Virus record (IMG/VR): IMGVR_UViG_3300031785_001363
Span: 1 to 48,996 of that record
Strand: one strand, 5' to 3'
From: a virus
DNA: 48,996 nucleotides
A program made the translations under genes and the position numbers. Position 1 is the stretch's first letter. Every line of letters starts with the position of its first letter. Positions 7,746-15,383 of the stretch are shown here, piece after piece. The notes beneath the pieces were generated by a model. That model was not told where the DNA came from and did not search any database. It worked only from the letters and a program-made list of their open reading frames with translations.

Positions 7746-7965
7746 ATATATTAGGTCCGTCCTTTACATATACTGGTTTACAATAAGCTGTCACTCTATC
7801 TTTAGGGTCTATATAATCTTTGTATTTGTAGTTCCCGTATTGTCTAGGAATACGAGCGGCATAATATTGACATACATTTATACTTCTAAATATCATTGCA
7901 TTAGGCTGGATCTTCCTAAACTCGCCTGTGCCCAGCACCACGACGAGCATAAAAGCATGGATCAT
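7735..7965 (-). CDS. Small probably exported protein
   Basis: 76 residues beginning with a hydrophobic stretch MIHAFMLVVVLGTG that may be a signal or anchor; two cysteines, several Tyr. Start overlaps the stop of the upstream gene as TAATG, so translation is coupled. No family recognised. Confidence 0.55.
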   Translation of the reverse strand: MIHAFMLVVVLGTGEFRKIQPNAMIFRSINVCQYYAARIPRQYGNYKYKDYIDPKDRVTAYCKPVYVKDGPNIYDH

Positions 7966-8441
7966 TAGTAACCTCTATTCATATAGAGATAAATTACTCC
8001 ACCTACAAATCCGATTATAACAATTACTAGCAATCCAATTGCACACCATTCCATGACTTGACGCCTGCGTTCTTGTTGTGCATAAATCATTGCTTGTCTT
8101 TTCTTACGAATATCTGCTTCAGTTTTAATCAGTTCATCCCACGCACTCATTCCTCTTGTCATTGTAATAAGTTGTCTAAGTTGCTCTCGCATATCTTCGG
8201 CTTTTTTCTTAGCCATAAAAACCTGCATAGCTTCTTCTTCAACCGAACCGGCCGCAAATAATTTTTTGAATAGAGGTGGTTTTTTGGTATATTCTTCAGC
8301 TTTTTTAAGATCAGATACACAGTTCATCCACCGGCCCAAATCACCCGCCATGGATTCTATATCCCTGCCTACACTAAACCCGGATTTGATTGCATTGAAT
8401 GCCGCGGTTGCCCCCGCAATGGCCGTTACTGGATCTATCAA
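7965..8441 (-). CDS. Coiled-coil protein with C-terminal membrane anchor
   Basis: 158 residues. Small-residue N-terminus (AIAGATAAFNAIKSG), a long helical region with heptad-like content (EEEAMQVFMAKKKAEDMREQ), a basic patch QERRRQ and a transmembrane segment GLLVIVIIGFVGGVIYLYM at the C-terminus. Topology is like tail-anchored phage proteins; function not known. Confidence 0.6.
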   Translation of the reverse strand: MIDPVTAIAGATAAFNAIKSGFSVGRDIESMAGDLGRWMNCVSDLKKAEEYTKKPPLFKKLFAAGSVEEEAMQVFMAKKKAEDMREQLRQLITMTRGMSAWDELIKTEADIRKKRQAMIYAQQERRRQVMEWCAIGLLVIVIIGFVGGVIYLYMNRGY

Positions 8442-8508
8442 ATTCTAAAGCCCTCACGCTCTGCTTATACATATTTAAAATTTTTTGAGATAGAATTATA
8501 GTAGTAGT

Positions 8509-9516
8509 TTATATGGTAAAATGCATTTGAGGATGAACTTGTTGTTCTGGTCCTACTACATAAGGTTGTCCTGCTATGAGTACACCACTGACTGATTGAG
8601 CATCAGTAAAAAATAGACTATGTGCTTTTGGACCATCTAGCAATAACATAGCATCAAACTTACTCATTCTTTGATAGTTAATAAAACTTAATAGTCCCCA
8701 TTCATGTTTAATTTGATTCATATCACCATTTACCAAAGCATTTTTCAATGCATTGGATTCTGATGCTTCAACAAATGCAAATGCCCCCGCTATAATTGTG
8801 TCTGCTAATTTTGGTAAGGCTTGTGGATCTAAATTAGGTCTGACATCCATTGCATACATCCTTCCGGATATACCTTTACCTATTTCAACACCTAATGCTT
8901 TAAATGCTTCTTCTACCATACGTTGATTCATTTTTGCTTTTCTAGCATCCATGAATCTACCGCCTGAGCTTTGTTTTGCTTTTACTTCTGTCATTACTCC
9001 GTCTATAACAAGGTCTCCAGCCATTTCTGCAGATCGGCCTGAGAATCTAATTGATGGACTTAATACTGCTAATGCAAATTCACCTGCGCCAATACCTTGT
9101 GGTGTATATGAGTAAATGTTAGTGAACACTCTTCTTGTAAAATCATCTCCCATTAACCATTCACTGTATGCATGAACTTGATTAGGAGCCATTAATTTTT
9201 GGACATCAATAAAGCCTTGTGGATATTTTGCGACAAAGTTTTGCTTTTCAGCAAATGTGCCTTCAGTATTCATAACCATGCCTGCAAACACTTGTAATTT
9301 AGATTTAGCATCTTCGTCTGCGGCTAATACGGTAGTAATTCTTTCATCTAAGGTAGATTTTTCTAATGCTTGATATATTTTGTCAAGCATTTGTCTATCT
9401 TGTTCTGTTTGTAAACGTTGCACAATCAAATCTTTTAATTGTTCATCAGAAATATTAGGATCATACTCTAAAAGTATATTAGGATTTGGTACTGTTTTGA
9501 ATTCGTTGAAACGCAT
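8509..9516 (-). CDS. Putative packaged PD-(D/E)XK nuclease-like protein
   Basis: 335 residues. The N-terminus MRFNEFK matches the capsid-targeting-like pattern shared by about twelve proteins here, so it may be an internal head protein. Residues 167-181 read GDLVIDGVMTEVKAK, the D-(X)n-E-X-K arrangement of PD-(D/E)XK nucleases (Asp168, Glu177, Lys179), with an upstream acidic residue in GAGEFALAV. Upstream are an ATAAATACT box (9533-9539) and AGGAG. The nuclease call is motif-based and could be coincidence; the packaging idea is inference. Confidence 0.55.
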   Translation of the reverse strand: MRFNEFKTVPNPNILLEYDPNISDEQLKDLIVQRLQTEQDRQMLDKIYQALEKSTLDERITTVLAADEDAKSKLQVFAGMVMNTEGTFAEKQNFVAKYPQGFIDVQKLMAPNQVHAYSEWLMGDDFTRRVFTNIYSYTPQGIGAGEFALAVLSPSIRFSGRSAEMAGDLVIDGVMTEVKAKQSSGGRFMDARKAKMNQRMVEEAFKALGVEIGKGISGRMYAMDVRPNLDPQALPKLADTIIAGAFAFVEASESNALKNALVNGDMNQIKHEWGLLSFINYQRMSKFDAMLLLDGPKAHSLFFTDAQSVSGVLIAGQPYVVGPEQQVHPQMHFTI

Positions 9517-9532
9517 ATAATACTCCTAAAAG

Positions 9533-9539
9533 TATTTAT
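9533..9539 (-). promoter_or_regulatory. ATAAATAC late-type promoter box
   Basis: Minus-strand ATAAATACTTTTAGGAG precedes the nuclease-like virion gene; the box, ribosome site and ATG follow at ordinary spacing. Confidence 0.5.
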
Positions 9540-10231
9540 GCAATTTTAGGAAAGAGCATATCAGTGCAGAACTTGTCTACATCTGCTTCATTCAGTCCTA
9601 AACTTTTCATTGTGCGGGGTGTATGAGGATTTTTTTGTTGGTTTTCACAGTAATAGTTTTGCGACCCTATAGTCATTTCTCTATCACCATAACCTGCATA
9701 TTCAGGTATTTCTTTAAAATAAGTTTCTAAATTACTTAAAGCTAGATCTATAATTGCGGTTGCTTCTTCTTCCGACTTTACATTACCGGCGGCAATCATA
9801 CTGTCTGTAAAAATATTTTGAGCCCATTCAGGTAGTTCACGTTTCTTACTTGGAATATATTCTTTAACTGAATCTTTATATCCTATTATCATAGGATGGT
9901 CTTCACCACCAGAACTAGCACTGAAATCGTGAAATGCTCCAGTCATTTTTTTAGATCCTGCTATGACATCGAAACCATATATTGGACCGTCGTTGTCAAG
10001 CTGGGGGAATATACAAACATGCATCATCCAAAGACCTTTAGTTTTTCTTGCATCAACTACATCTATATGAGCTCTTCTAATAAATTCATTTGCCCATACT
10101 CTGTTAATCCAAGTACCGTCAGGACGATTGAAGTAATCTAATCCTTCTTCTTCTATTTCTGTTGCTTGTTCATCAAAAATGTTTATAATTTGATTTTGAC
10201 AGTCAATCAGTTTGTTCCATATAATGCTCAA
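9536..10231 (-). CDS. pcyX: Ferredoxin-dependent bilin reductase, PcyA/PcyX type
   Basis: 231 residues. PcyA catalytic positions are recognisable: His71 (MMHVCIFP) and Asp88 (YGFDVIAG) are 17 residues apart exactly as His88 and Asp105 of Synechocystis PcyA; the Glu76 region HIETA becomes HIDVV, so Glu is probably replaced by Asp57. The C-terminus (YYCENQQKNPHTPRTMKSLG) also follows PcyA rather than cyanophage PebS. PcyX enzymes from non-cyanophage marine phages turn biliverdin into phycoerythrobilin using ferredoxin. The gene overlaps heme oxygenase, its substrate supplier, by 29 bases. The PcyX versus PcyA product cannot be settled by eye. Confidence 0.88.
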   Translation of the reverse strand: MSIIWNKLIDCQNQIINIFDEQATEIEEEGLDYFNRPDGTWINRVWANEFIRRAHIDVVDARKTKGLWMMHVCIFPQLDNDGPIYGFDVIAGSKKMTGAFHDFSASSGGEDHPMIIGYKDSVKEYIPSKKRELPEWAQNIFTDSMIAAGNVKSEEEATAIIDLALSNLETYFKEIPEYAGYGDREMTIGSQNYYCENQQKNPHTPRTMKSLGLNEADVDKFCTDMLFPKIA

Positions 10232-10769
10232 TATCTAACTCCATTAAATCTTGAAACAGTTTAGTTGCAGATTCAAACACAAACTTAGCTTCGTCTGCCA
10301 TGTCATCATTGGTTTTTGCTCTAATCAACTCTTTAAGTTCTTTTTTATCAGTATCAAATTGGTACATACGACCTTCACCTGGTACTTTACGGGCAATCAT
10401 TTGTCCACCACTTAAATCACCCATATGTAAAACATATATGTGAGCCATAAGTTTAGCAGGATTATCCATAATTTCTTTCATATGCATAATATAATCTCTA
10501 GTGCTTTGAACGATAGGTGGTTGCTCTTCATCTTTCCATAGTTCAAGAAAATCTTGTTCTATTTTCATTTTACGTCTTATGTCAGGTAAATCATCTAAAC
10601 AACCTTGGGCACCTGCTAATGCTTCTAATAGGTCGTACTTTTTATGTTGGTTCCAAAGATATGTTGCATAAAATTTTGGATTTATTTTTCCACTTAACAA
10701 CACCTTCACGTAGGATTGTCTCTCTGCGTTTTTATGGTGTTCCCAAGTTAATTCTTTTAAATTACTCAT
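10203..10769 (-). CDS. Heme oxygenase (HO-1 family)
   Basis: 188 residues. Opens heme to biliverdin, iron and CO. Visible: the proximal-His region LTWEHHKNAE (His11/12) and the distal-helix signature HMGDLSGGQMIARKV. It is shorter than plastid-type HO-1 but close to bacterial forms. Transcribed just before the bilin reductase (29-base overlap) and just after clpS (4-base ATGA overlap), so one mRNA makes biliverdin and reduces it. Confidence 0.93.
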   Translation of the reverse strand: MSNLKELTWEHHKNAERQSYVKVLLSGKINPKFYATYLWNQHKKYDLLEALAGAQGCLDDLPDIRRKMKIEQDFLELWKDEEQPPIVQSTRDYIMHMKEIMDNPAKLMAHIYVLHMGDLSGGQMIARKVPGEGRMYQFDTDKKELKELIRAKTNDDMADEAKFVFESATKLFQDLMELDIEHYMEQTD

Positions 10770-11077
10770 GCTTTCTCCACACGTATATTTAATGGAAAGC
10801 CTGCATTCCTAGCGGCTAAAGTGGCTTCAGTACCTTTTTGTTCTGCTATCTCAAAACTGTAAGTACCTACTATTGCACTTCCATTTGTGTGGACATCAAG
10901 TGTAATTTTTTCTGAAGTTTCTCTTGAATGTTTAAAAATACCTATCAAGACTTCAATTACAAACTCCATAGGAGTTTGATTATCATTTAAAAATACAACA
11001 TTGTATTTTCCAGGATCAATTACTGTTCTCTCGATTTTTTCGTCGAGTTTTACTTCTTCAATAGTTTCAGTATTCAT
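10766..11077 (-). CDS. clpS: ClpS adaptor for N-degron proteolysis
   Basis: 103 residues, standard ClpS length. YNVVFLNDNQTPMEFVI aligns with the E. coli ClpS pocket, and His63 in DVHTNGSAIVG matches His66. The second Asp of the NDD pocket is Asn here (Asn31-Asp32-Asn33), which may alter degron preference. ClpS hands substrates with Leu/Phe/Tyr/Trp N-termini to ClpAP; the phage also encodes ClpP (2763-3347). The N-terminal extension needed to engage ClpA is present (about 22 residues). Confidence 0.93.
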   Translation of the reverse strand: MNTETIEEVKLDEKIERTVIDPGKYNVVFLNDNQTPMEFVIEVLIGIFKHSRETSEKITLDVHTNGSAIVGTYSFEIAEQKGTEATLAARNAGFPLNIRVEKA

Positions 11078-11093
11078 AATATTCCTCTAGTGT

Positions 11094-11116
11094 TAGGGGG
11101 GTAGTTAGCCCCCCTA
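11094..11116. other. Strong GC hairpin between hsp20 and clpS
   Basis: Perfect 8 bp inverted repeat TAGGGGGG / CCCCCCTA around a 7-base loop, in a 45-base intergenic gap. A T run follows on the plus strand only; read in the gene direction there is no U tract, so it is more likely an mRNA stability or attenuation element than a full terminator. Confidence 0.6.
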
Positions 11117-11122
11117 GACTTT

Positions 11123-11593
11123 TTACTTGTCTGATGATGTACCTTCGATAGTTTTGCCTACATTTATTTCGATCTTTTTAGGCTGTAACTCTTCAGGTAA
11201 CTCTCTCACAAGATGAATGTTTAGCATACCATTTGCTAATTCTGCATTTTTCACATCTACGTGATCTGCAAGGGTGAACTCTCTACGGAAGCTTCTGCCG
11301 CCAATACCTTTGTGTAGGTAATTAACATTATCTTCTCCTTTTGGAGTTGTACCTTCAATCTTTAGTGCATTACCATCTTTGGTAATATGAAGATTGTCCA
11401 TACCAAACCCTGCTACTGCAAGTGAAACCATAAATTCGTTTCCATCTTCGTCTAGTTTAGCAATGTTGTATGGAGGATACCCCTGGCTATTTACACTGTT
11501 TTCAAACAGCCTGTCCATTTCATCGAACATTCTGTCGAATCCTACCATGTGTCTATGTAGTGGGGTTAAGTCTAGAGTTGTTAGTCTTGTCAT
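11123..11593 (-). CDS. Small heat-shock protein (Hsp20/IbpA family)
   Basis: 156 residues with the alpha-crystallin domain: PYNIAKLDEDGNEFMVSLAVAGF, then the GGRSFRREFTLADHVD strand and ANGMLNIHLVRELPE near the C-terminus. Hsp20 proteins hold unfolding proteins soluble; related genes occur in marine T4-like phages. Strong promoter at 11684-11712 and hairpin downstream suggest high, possibly early expression. Confidence 0.93.
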   Translation of the reverse strand: MTRLTTLDLTPLHRHMVGFDRMFDEMDRLFENSVNSQGYPPYNIAKLDEDGNEFMVSLAVAGFGMDNLHITKDGNALKIEGTTPKGEDNVNYLHKGIGGRSFRREFTLADHVDVKNAELANGMLNIHLVRELPEELQPKKIEINVGKTIEGTSSDK

Positions 11594-11683
11594 TGTTTTC
11601 TCCTTTATTAAGCAAGATTAATTATAGATCCCCTATTGGGCAATCTAGTAGTAAAAGGACTCTTTCCTCTTTCTACACTATTA

Positions 11684-11712
11684 TTTATACAATCTTTTTC
11701 CAAAGTTGTCAA
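11684..11712 (-). promoter_or_regulatory. Sigma70-type promoter (TTGACA-17-TATAAA) upstream of hsp20
   Basis: -35 at 11707-11712 and -10 at 11684-11689, spacing 17 bp. The -10 is part of a full TATAAATA (11682-11689), so it could also be read by a T4-type late factor. Confidence 0.7.
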
Positions 11713-12752
11713 GAAAAGATTAGTCCAATTCCGGCTGTAGCTATTACTAATCCACCCCAACCGCATAATATAGTCAAATAATACCGTAATTTTGTACCAA
11801 AATACAGCATACCAATTGTTACACATTTATGCATTGGACTTATAAGATATCCACAGAAATCCACGGCAAAAAACCAAGGTAAGTACTCAAGACCGTATAT
11901 ACTAGCTAAAATTACTGTAATTGCACCAAATCTTGAACTAGATCCTAGTGCAAAGGCTCCTGCAAAGCTGAACAAACTTAATAGTGTAAAGCCAGATATA
12001 GTATTAATATCAAGTCCTGTATTTCCAAGGAAATCTTTTATTTCATTAGTATTTGTTCTTACTAAATTTGCTAGAAATATAATCAATGCCACCCAAGCTA
12101 CAAGTTTCCAATCAACATACTTTAACAATTTTGGAATATCAAATGTTTTGGTTACTATCATATAATATGCAGTCAACGAACCAAATGCCCAAAGAAAATC
12201 TATACCTGCTACGATTGCTCCTACACCTGCAATATAAGGTAATACATATCTTGTTATACGGCTGACTTTGATTGTTTCTTCTGTAGTCTTTAATTCTACA
12301 TCGCTTTCTTTTACACCCCATACTAGATAGCCAATAATAAATGCAATTGATACAACTAATAGAGGCCACATGATACCCATAAATGCACTATAGGATAATC
12401 CAAATGCCGCCATTGGCAGTATTACTGTTTTTTCTAATGGTGACCAAAAATAGTAGTGGTGAGTGGATACATAATCAATCGGACCAAATTTTTCTCTACC
12501 ACAGCAACCTTTATCTGGAGCAAGTGTATCTAAAATACCTGCACTTACTGTTACCCTTCCTTTTATAGGTAACAATCCTGTTATTGCACTTACCACTGCA
12601 ACTACAGCCTTTTTACTTTTTAAGTTTTGAGCAAAGAAACAAAATACATCAGTAAATAATCCATGTTCTTTTACCATACCTGCAATCATCATTACAAATA
12701 TTACAAGGAAAAGATATACTTGTCCTTTAATTGCTAAGTCTAAATATTCCAT
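11709..12752 (-). CDS. Multi-pass membrane permease, DUF401-like
   Basis: 347 residues with roughly ten hydrophobic segments; conserved-looking polar loops PIKGRVTVSAGIL, the Cys-pair loop DKGCCGREKFG and the late re-entrant-looking segment GYLISPMHKC. The arrangement is that of the ion-transporter-type permeases (DUF401). A permease near guaC and heme catabolism could move an ion or small acid; no substrate can be assigned. Confidence 0.55.
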   Translation of the reverse strand: MEYLDLAIKGQVYLFLVIFVMMIAGMVKEHGLFTDVFCFFAQNLKSKKAVVAVVSAITGLLPIKGRVTVSAGILDTLAPDKGCCGREKFGPIDYVSTHHYYFWSPLEKTVILPMAAFGLSYSAFMGIMWPLLVVSIAFIIGYLVWGVKESDVELKTTEETIKVSRITRYVLPYIAGVGAIVAGIDFLWAFGSLTAYYMIVTKTFDIPKLLKYVDWKLVAWVALIIFLANLVRTNTNEIKDFLGNTGLDINTISGFTLLSLFSFAGAFALGSSSRFGAITVILASIYGLEYLPWFFAVDFCGYLISPMHKCVTIGMLYFGTKLRYYLTILCGWGGLVIATAGIGLIFS

Positions 12753-12771
12753 TAAAAATTCCTAACTTTTT

Positions 12772-13821
12772 TTAAGAGTTGTACTGATTGAAAACTTGAT
12801 TCACTTGTTGAGTACATCTCACAAATGTAGTACACTTGGGCATGTCTTTAATACGTCTAGCACCAATGTAAGTACAGGCACTTCTGACACCTCCTAGTAT
12901 TTCAGTAATTGTTGCTTCAACTGGTCCTCGGTGTGGTAATTCTACAACTTTGCCTTCTGCACCACGATAGCCGTCTTTTCTTCGACCATGCTTAGCCATT
13001 GCGGCATCTGAACTCATACCATAAAATTGTACTTTGCCATCTACTATTTCACCTTCGCTTTCATCATGTCCAGCTAACATACCACCAAGCATGACAAAAT
13101 GAGAGCCTGCACCAAATGCCTTTGCAACATCTCCTGGATAAACACAACCTCCATCTGCAATGACATGTCCACCAATACCGTTGGCGGCATCTACACATTC
13201 AATCACACCTGAAAGTTGAGGTACACCTACACCTGTTTGTAATCTTGTTGTACAAACACTTCCTGGACCAATACCTACTTTAACAACGTCAGCACCTCTA
13301 ATAATAAGTTCTTCAGTCATTTCGCCAGTTACTACGTTACCTGCAATAACAGTTTTGTCCGGATATGCATCTCGAATACGTTCTATAAAGTCGCCGAAGT
13401 TTTCATGATATGCATTTGCTACATCAACGCAGATAAATTTAATATCTGGATATGCTTCTAAGACCTGCTTCATAGTATTGTAATCTGCGGCTTGATTATC
13501 CCAAATGTATCCAGTGCCTGTGCAAACACTAATATACTTCATTTTAATTCCGCTACCAATAGCTTCTTTCCAATCTTCAAAAGAGTTATGTTTACCAATT
13601 ACAGTAAGCATCTTATGATTTTGTAATTCTTTCGCCATTGAAAATGTGCCAACACCATCCATGTTACTTGCTATGATAGGAATGCCTGTCCATTCGTTAC
13701 CGCTATTATGGAATTTTATTGTACGGGTTAAATCTACATCACGCCGACTTTCAAGTTTACTTCGTTTTGGTTTAAACAGAACGTCTTTGTAATCAAGTTT
13801 TACATCATCTTCTATTCTCAT
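12772..13821 (-). CDS. guaC: GMP reductase
   Basis: 349 residues, near-identical in length to E. coli GuaC (347). It shares MRIEDDVKLDYKDVLFKPKRS at the start, ASNMDGVGTFSMA, the catalytic loop GIGPGSVCTTR (Cys at about 190), ADGGC..PGDVAKAFG and the C-terminal GGVRSACTYIGA. GuaC converts GMP to IMP with NADPH, feeding adenine nucleotides, which suits an AT-rich genome. Lack of a CBS domain and the GMP-reductase-type flap separate it from IMP dehydrogenase. Confidence 0.96.
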   Translation of the reverse strand: MRIEDDVKLDYKDVLFKPKRSKLESRRDVDLTRTIKFHNSGNEWTGIPIIASNMDGVGTFSMAKELQNHKMLTVIGKHNSFEDWKEAIGSGIKMKYISVCTGTGYIWDNQAADYNTMKQVLEAYPDIKFICVDVANAYHENFGDFIERIRDAYPDKTVIAGNVVTGEMTEELIIRGADVVKVGIGPGSVCTTRLQTGVGVPQLSGVIECVDAANGIGGHVIADGGCVYPGDVAKAFGAGSHFVMLGGMLAGHDESEGEIVDGKVQFYGMSSDAAMAKHGRRKDGYRGAEGKVVELPHRGPVEATITEILGGVRSACTYIGARRIKDMPKCTTFVRCTQQVNQVFNQYNS

Positions 13822-14075
13822 TACTTTACCTCTATATCTAAGAATTGTCCTTGCTCAGCTTGGGCTTGTTGTATTTGCCTTTGTCTATTATAAGTGTTTA
13901 ACAAAGCAATTTTTTCCCAATACTTTTCTAACATCAATTGTGTCAATTGAATACGTTTATTATGGTGTTCTTCCATTCTCTTTTTATTGTTATAATATTC
14001 TTCTAGTCTTTCTTGTTGTAATATTTTATCATGGTGGATAGGCACATTACTTTGTAAGTTTGAAATCTGTGTCAT
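13821..14075 (-). CDS. Small helical coiled-coil protein
   Basis: 84 residues, very rich in Gln/Asn/Glu/Lys with Tyr and His clusters (EEYYNNKKRMEEHHNKR), likely one long helix. Overlaps guaC by 1 base and the next gene by 4. No family recognised. Confidence 0.55.
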   Translation of the reverse strand: MTQISNLQSNVPIHHDKILQQERLEEYYNNKKRMEEHHNKRIQLTQLMLEKYWEKIALLNTYNRQRQIQQAQAEQGQFLDIEVK

Positions 14076-14653
14076 GACTTAGCCTCATAATTAAAACTGA
14101 TACTTATTCTATCTATGTTACTTTGATTACCCTGTACCGAATGTTTTAACCAACCAGGGAATATATAAAGTCCATCTGTTTTACACGGATATGTTGCTCT
14201 ACTTGCACTGTAATAGGTTTGCTTGGCAACATACTCGGGTAAAAAAGCTTCTGCCCCGTCCATTCTTTCGAATTGAATATTTCCTTGGTTTTCTTCGCCA
14301 TGCACATAATATACTCCGCTGAATACTGCACCAATATGATTGTGTAAATGATTATATGAACCTGGAGGATTTATGTTTAACCATATGTTGGTAATTTGCA
14401 TTTCAGGAAGACCTACCTGTTGTGAACACCAATTTACTTCTTTATCCAAGTGTTCTACTAATATGTCAATTTGTGAATTATCTTTAGGAAGAATGTCTGA
14501 ACTTTGAAATCCCCCAAAGTTGCTCACTACACGACCGACATCATTTTGTTTACGTTCATATGCCCAACGTTTTAATTCTTGATTGTCTATCAGGTCGGTA
14601 GCTACTTTAGACCATATTACTTGGGGAAACCATAGTTCAGTATGCATTGCCAT
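14072..14653 (-). CDS. 2OG-Fe(II) oxygenase-like protein (TIGR02466 type)
   Basis: 193 residues. Pattern of the phage family: NIWLNINPPGSYNHLHNH, then SGVYYVHG and FPGWLKHSVQGN...RISISFNYEA. The His residues in NHLHNH and LKHSV and the Arg in DRISISFN fit iron and 2-oxoglutarate binding. Substrate unknown; frequent in marine T4-like phages. Second of three 2OG oxygenases in this window. Confidence 0.72.
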   Translation of the reverse strand: MAMHTELWFPQVIWSKVATDLIDNQELKRWAYERKQNDVGRVVSNFGGFQSSDILPKDNSQIDILVEHLDKEVNWCSQQVGLPEMQITNIWLNINPPGSYNHLHNHIGAVFSGVYYVHGEENQGNIQFERMDGAEAFLPEYVAKQTYYSASRATYPCKTDGLYIFPGWLKHSVQGNQSNIDRISISFNYEAKS

Positions 14654-14656
14654 GAT

Positions 14657-14917
14657 TTAATATCCACGATCTATTTTTTCTTTGGCTTGTTTTTTAAGCC
14701 ATCGTGCTTTACCTGCCGCTTTAGCTTTTCTTTTCTTTTCACTAGGCTTGACATAAGATTGCCTTTCTTTTATTTCTTGAATAATACCTGCTTCTTGTAC
14801 TTTTTTCTTAAATTTACGTAAAGCGGCATTAACATCGTTATTACGAACTATAACCGTAATACCATCTCCTGGAGTATAGTTATCTTTACTCCATTTTCTT
14901 TTGTTATTAAATCTCAA
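14657..14917 (-). CDS. rpsU: Ribosomal protein bS21
   Basis: About 86 residues. ITVIVRNNDVNAALRKFKKK followed by AGIIQEIKERQSYVKPSEKK and a basic KRKAKAAGKARWLKK tail is the bS21 pattern. I place the start at TTG 14917 because GGAGGT lies immediately upstream; the in-frame ATG at 14941 overlaps the preceding gene by 35 bases and has no ribosome site. bS21 sits near the anti-Shine-Dalgarno region of 16S rRNA, so a phage copy may bias initiation to phage mRNAs. Marine phages carrying bS21 are known. Confidence 0.9.
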   Translation of the reverse strand: MRFNNKRKWSKDNYTPGDGITVIVRNNDVNAALRKFKKKVQEAGIIQEIKERQSYVKPSEKKRKAKAAGKARWLKKQAKEKIDRGY

Positions 14918-15296
14918 ATTTACCTCCGAGTTTTGATTCAATTTCTTCTACTGCAAATATTCTATTCGCACTAATCTTATTATACATTATTTCTTCGGCT
15001 TTTGTCAAGTAATAAGTGTTACCAAAACTAACCAAATATGATTCTAATTTCTTCCAATATGGTGGTAAATTGTCCAAATCCAAAATTACTATTTGGCTAA
15101 GTTTGTGTACATTGAGAACCCAATCTATGTCTTTTCCGTTAGGATCTTCATACATATAAACATTAAATCTATTTTTGCTTTTTGAAATGATTTCTTGGAA
15201 TTGTTCTTTCACATATAAACTAGGATAAAATAAGAATACTGAAAAATTTTTATTATGTAAAAAATCAGGTGGTGTTATTATATTAATATCACTCAT
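14907..15296 (-). CDS. Hypothetical protein
   Basis: 129 residues, soluble, alternating hydrophobic strands (NFSVFLFYPSLYV, IVILDLDNLPPYW), resembling a Rossmann-like or receiver-like alpha/beta fold with an acidic loop. It precedes bS21, overlapping its start. No family recognised. Confidence 0.6.
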   Translation of the reverse strand: MSDINIITPPDFLHNKNFSVFLFYPSLYVKEQFQEIISKSKNRFNVYMYEDPNGKDIDWVLNVHKLSQIVILDLDNLPPYWKKLESYLVSFGNTYYLTKAEEIMYNKISANRIFAVEEIESKLGGKFEI

Positions 15297-15383
15297 TGTT
15301 TATTTTTCGCCATATGCTTTTATCAGACTGTTCGCTATTTTGTATATAGCTTTGTGGTTCAATTACTGTAGTTAGATCCGGCT

